Part shown: in pieces, positions 5,883 through 6,256 of the stretch
How positions within the stretch are numbered: the first letter of the stretch is position 1
Layout: each line of letters opens with the position of its first letter
Assembly: GCA_016649475.1 (NCBI GenBank)
Contig: JAENXP010000153.1
Coordinates: forward strand, 1-6,256
DNA: 6,256 nt
Direction: 5' to 3'
Source: Burkholderiales bacterium
GTDB taxonomy: Bacteria > Pseudomonadota > Gammaproteobacteria > Burkholderiales > SG8-39
Notes under the pieces: model-generated
What the model saw: only the letters and a program-made list of their open reading frames with translations
The model's database searches: none
Told to the model about the DNA's origin: nothing
Translations under genes and position numbers: made by a program

Positions 5883-6010
5883 GGAATCCCTTGGTTCCAG
5901 ACCGGCGTCCCCCGACTCCGAAACGACCTACGAGTTCATTTCAAAATGAGGGGATACCTCCCCTCATGCTCCCCTAAGTCGGGGGCCATTTCGGTAATTC
6001 TGAAATGGCC
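5883..6010. repeat. Cluster of inverted repeats between rpoH and the SCO-family gene
   Basis: This non-coding stretch holds four dyads. A small one is GGAATC/GGTTCC at 5883-5888 and 5893-5898 (one G-U pair). A perfect 9-bp pair CCCCCGACT/AGTCGGGGG at 5909-5917 and 5977-5985 encloses a perfect 8-bp hairpin ATGAGGGG/CCCCTCAT at 5946-5953 and 5960-5967. A perfect 9-bp hairpin GGCCATTTC/GAAATGGCC follows at 5984-5992 and 6002-6010 and shares two G residues with the outer stem. The last one ends just before the stop codon of the convergent gene and could mark a transcript end for either strand, but no T-run accompanies it. I see no open frame with a ribosome site here. The element could be a small structured RNA, a miniature mobile or REP-like repeat, or a terminator array. 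Confidence 0.55.
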
Positions 6011-6011
6011 T

Positions 6012-6256
6012 CTAAGCCTCTTTGAGCAGGCTGCGCAGATCGGCCGCCAGATTTGCGCCGCCGTCGCCGTGGCGCACGAACAGCCGCACCCGCCCCCGGG
6101 GATCGAATACATAGCTGCCTGCGCTATGGTCCAGCGTATAGCTGCTGGGCGTGGGGCCGGTGTGTTTCTGGTAGAACACGCGAAATTCCTTGGCTGTCTT
6201 CGCGGTGGTATCCAGGTCGCCGTACAGACCGAGGAAGCTCGGGTCGAACGCCGGGA
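6012..6256 (-). CDS. SCO1/SenC family copper chaperone (partial, C-terminal 80 residues)
   Basis: Only the C-terminal end is in the window; the gene starts beyond the right edge. The SCO family has a thioredoxin-like fold and delivers copper to the CuA site of cytochrome c oxidase, or acts as a thiol-disulfide protein. The visible part shows FDPSFLGLYGD, then AKEFRVFYQK, then YTLDHSAGSYVFDPRGRVRL and FVRHG. The histidine in TLDHSA corresponds to the copper-binding His of SCO proteins; the CxxxC pair would lie upstream, off the window. The stop TAG occupies 6014-6012. It is convergent with rpoH, with about 216 bases between the two stops, filled by the hairpin cluster. Confidence 0.9.
   Translation of the reverse strand, partial: PAFDPSFLGLYGDLDTTAKTAKEFRVFYQKHTGPTPSSYTLDHSAGSYVFDPRGRVRLFVRHGDGGANLAADLRSLLKEA

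Overview
The window looks like a high-GC betaproteobacterial chromosome segment, probably from the Nitrosomonadales or a relative. This rests on gene order (a pair of M16 peptidase genes divergent from ftsY-ftsE-ftsX-rpoH), protein character and GC-rich codon use. It is core, vertically inherited DNA. I see no insertion sequence, phage gene, CRISPR array, tRNA or rRNA.

Layout. The minus strand of 1-2075 holds two tandem secreted M16 zinc-peptidase-family genes. The upstream gene (705-2075) has an intact HxxEH zinc site. The downstream gene (703 to beyond base 1, partial) starts one base after it and has lost that motif, so the pair looks like a catalytic plus a non-catalytic subunit. A divergent intergenic region (2076-2249) carries a perfect 10-bp inverted repeat. 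On the plus strand follow ftsY (SRP receptor GTPase), ftsE and ftsX (the cell-division ABC-type complex that controls peptidoglycan hydrolases), and rpoH (heat-shock sigma factor, sigma-32). ftsE and ftsX overlap by 4 bp. After rpoH comes about 215 bp of non-coding DNA packed with hairpins, then the 3' end of a convergent SCO1/SenC copper-chaperone gene on the minus strand.

The most informative part is the 174-bp ftsX-rpoH gap. It contains a near-perfect CIRCE element (HrcA operator) embedded in a sigma-70-like promoter. An upstream sequence resembles a sigma-E promoter. The leader RNA carries an 8-bp stem, an 8-codon mini-ORF with its own Shine-Dalgarno sequence, and a small hairpin presenting the rpoH Shine-Dalgarno in its loop. 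Together these suggest that rpoH is controlled by HrcA repression, possibly by envelope stress, and possibly by translational control. The CIRCE call is strong; the other layers are hypotheses from sequence pattern alone.

I found no wholly new system. The best candidates for new biology are the composite rpoH control region and the structured rpoH-SCO intergenic segment.
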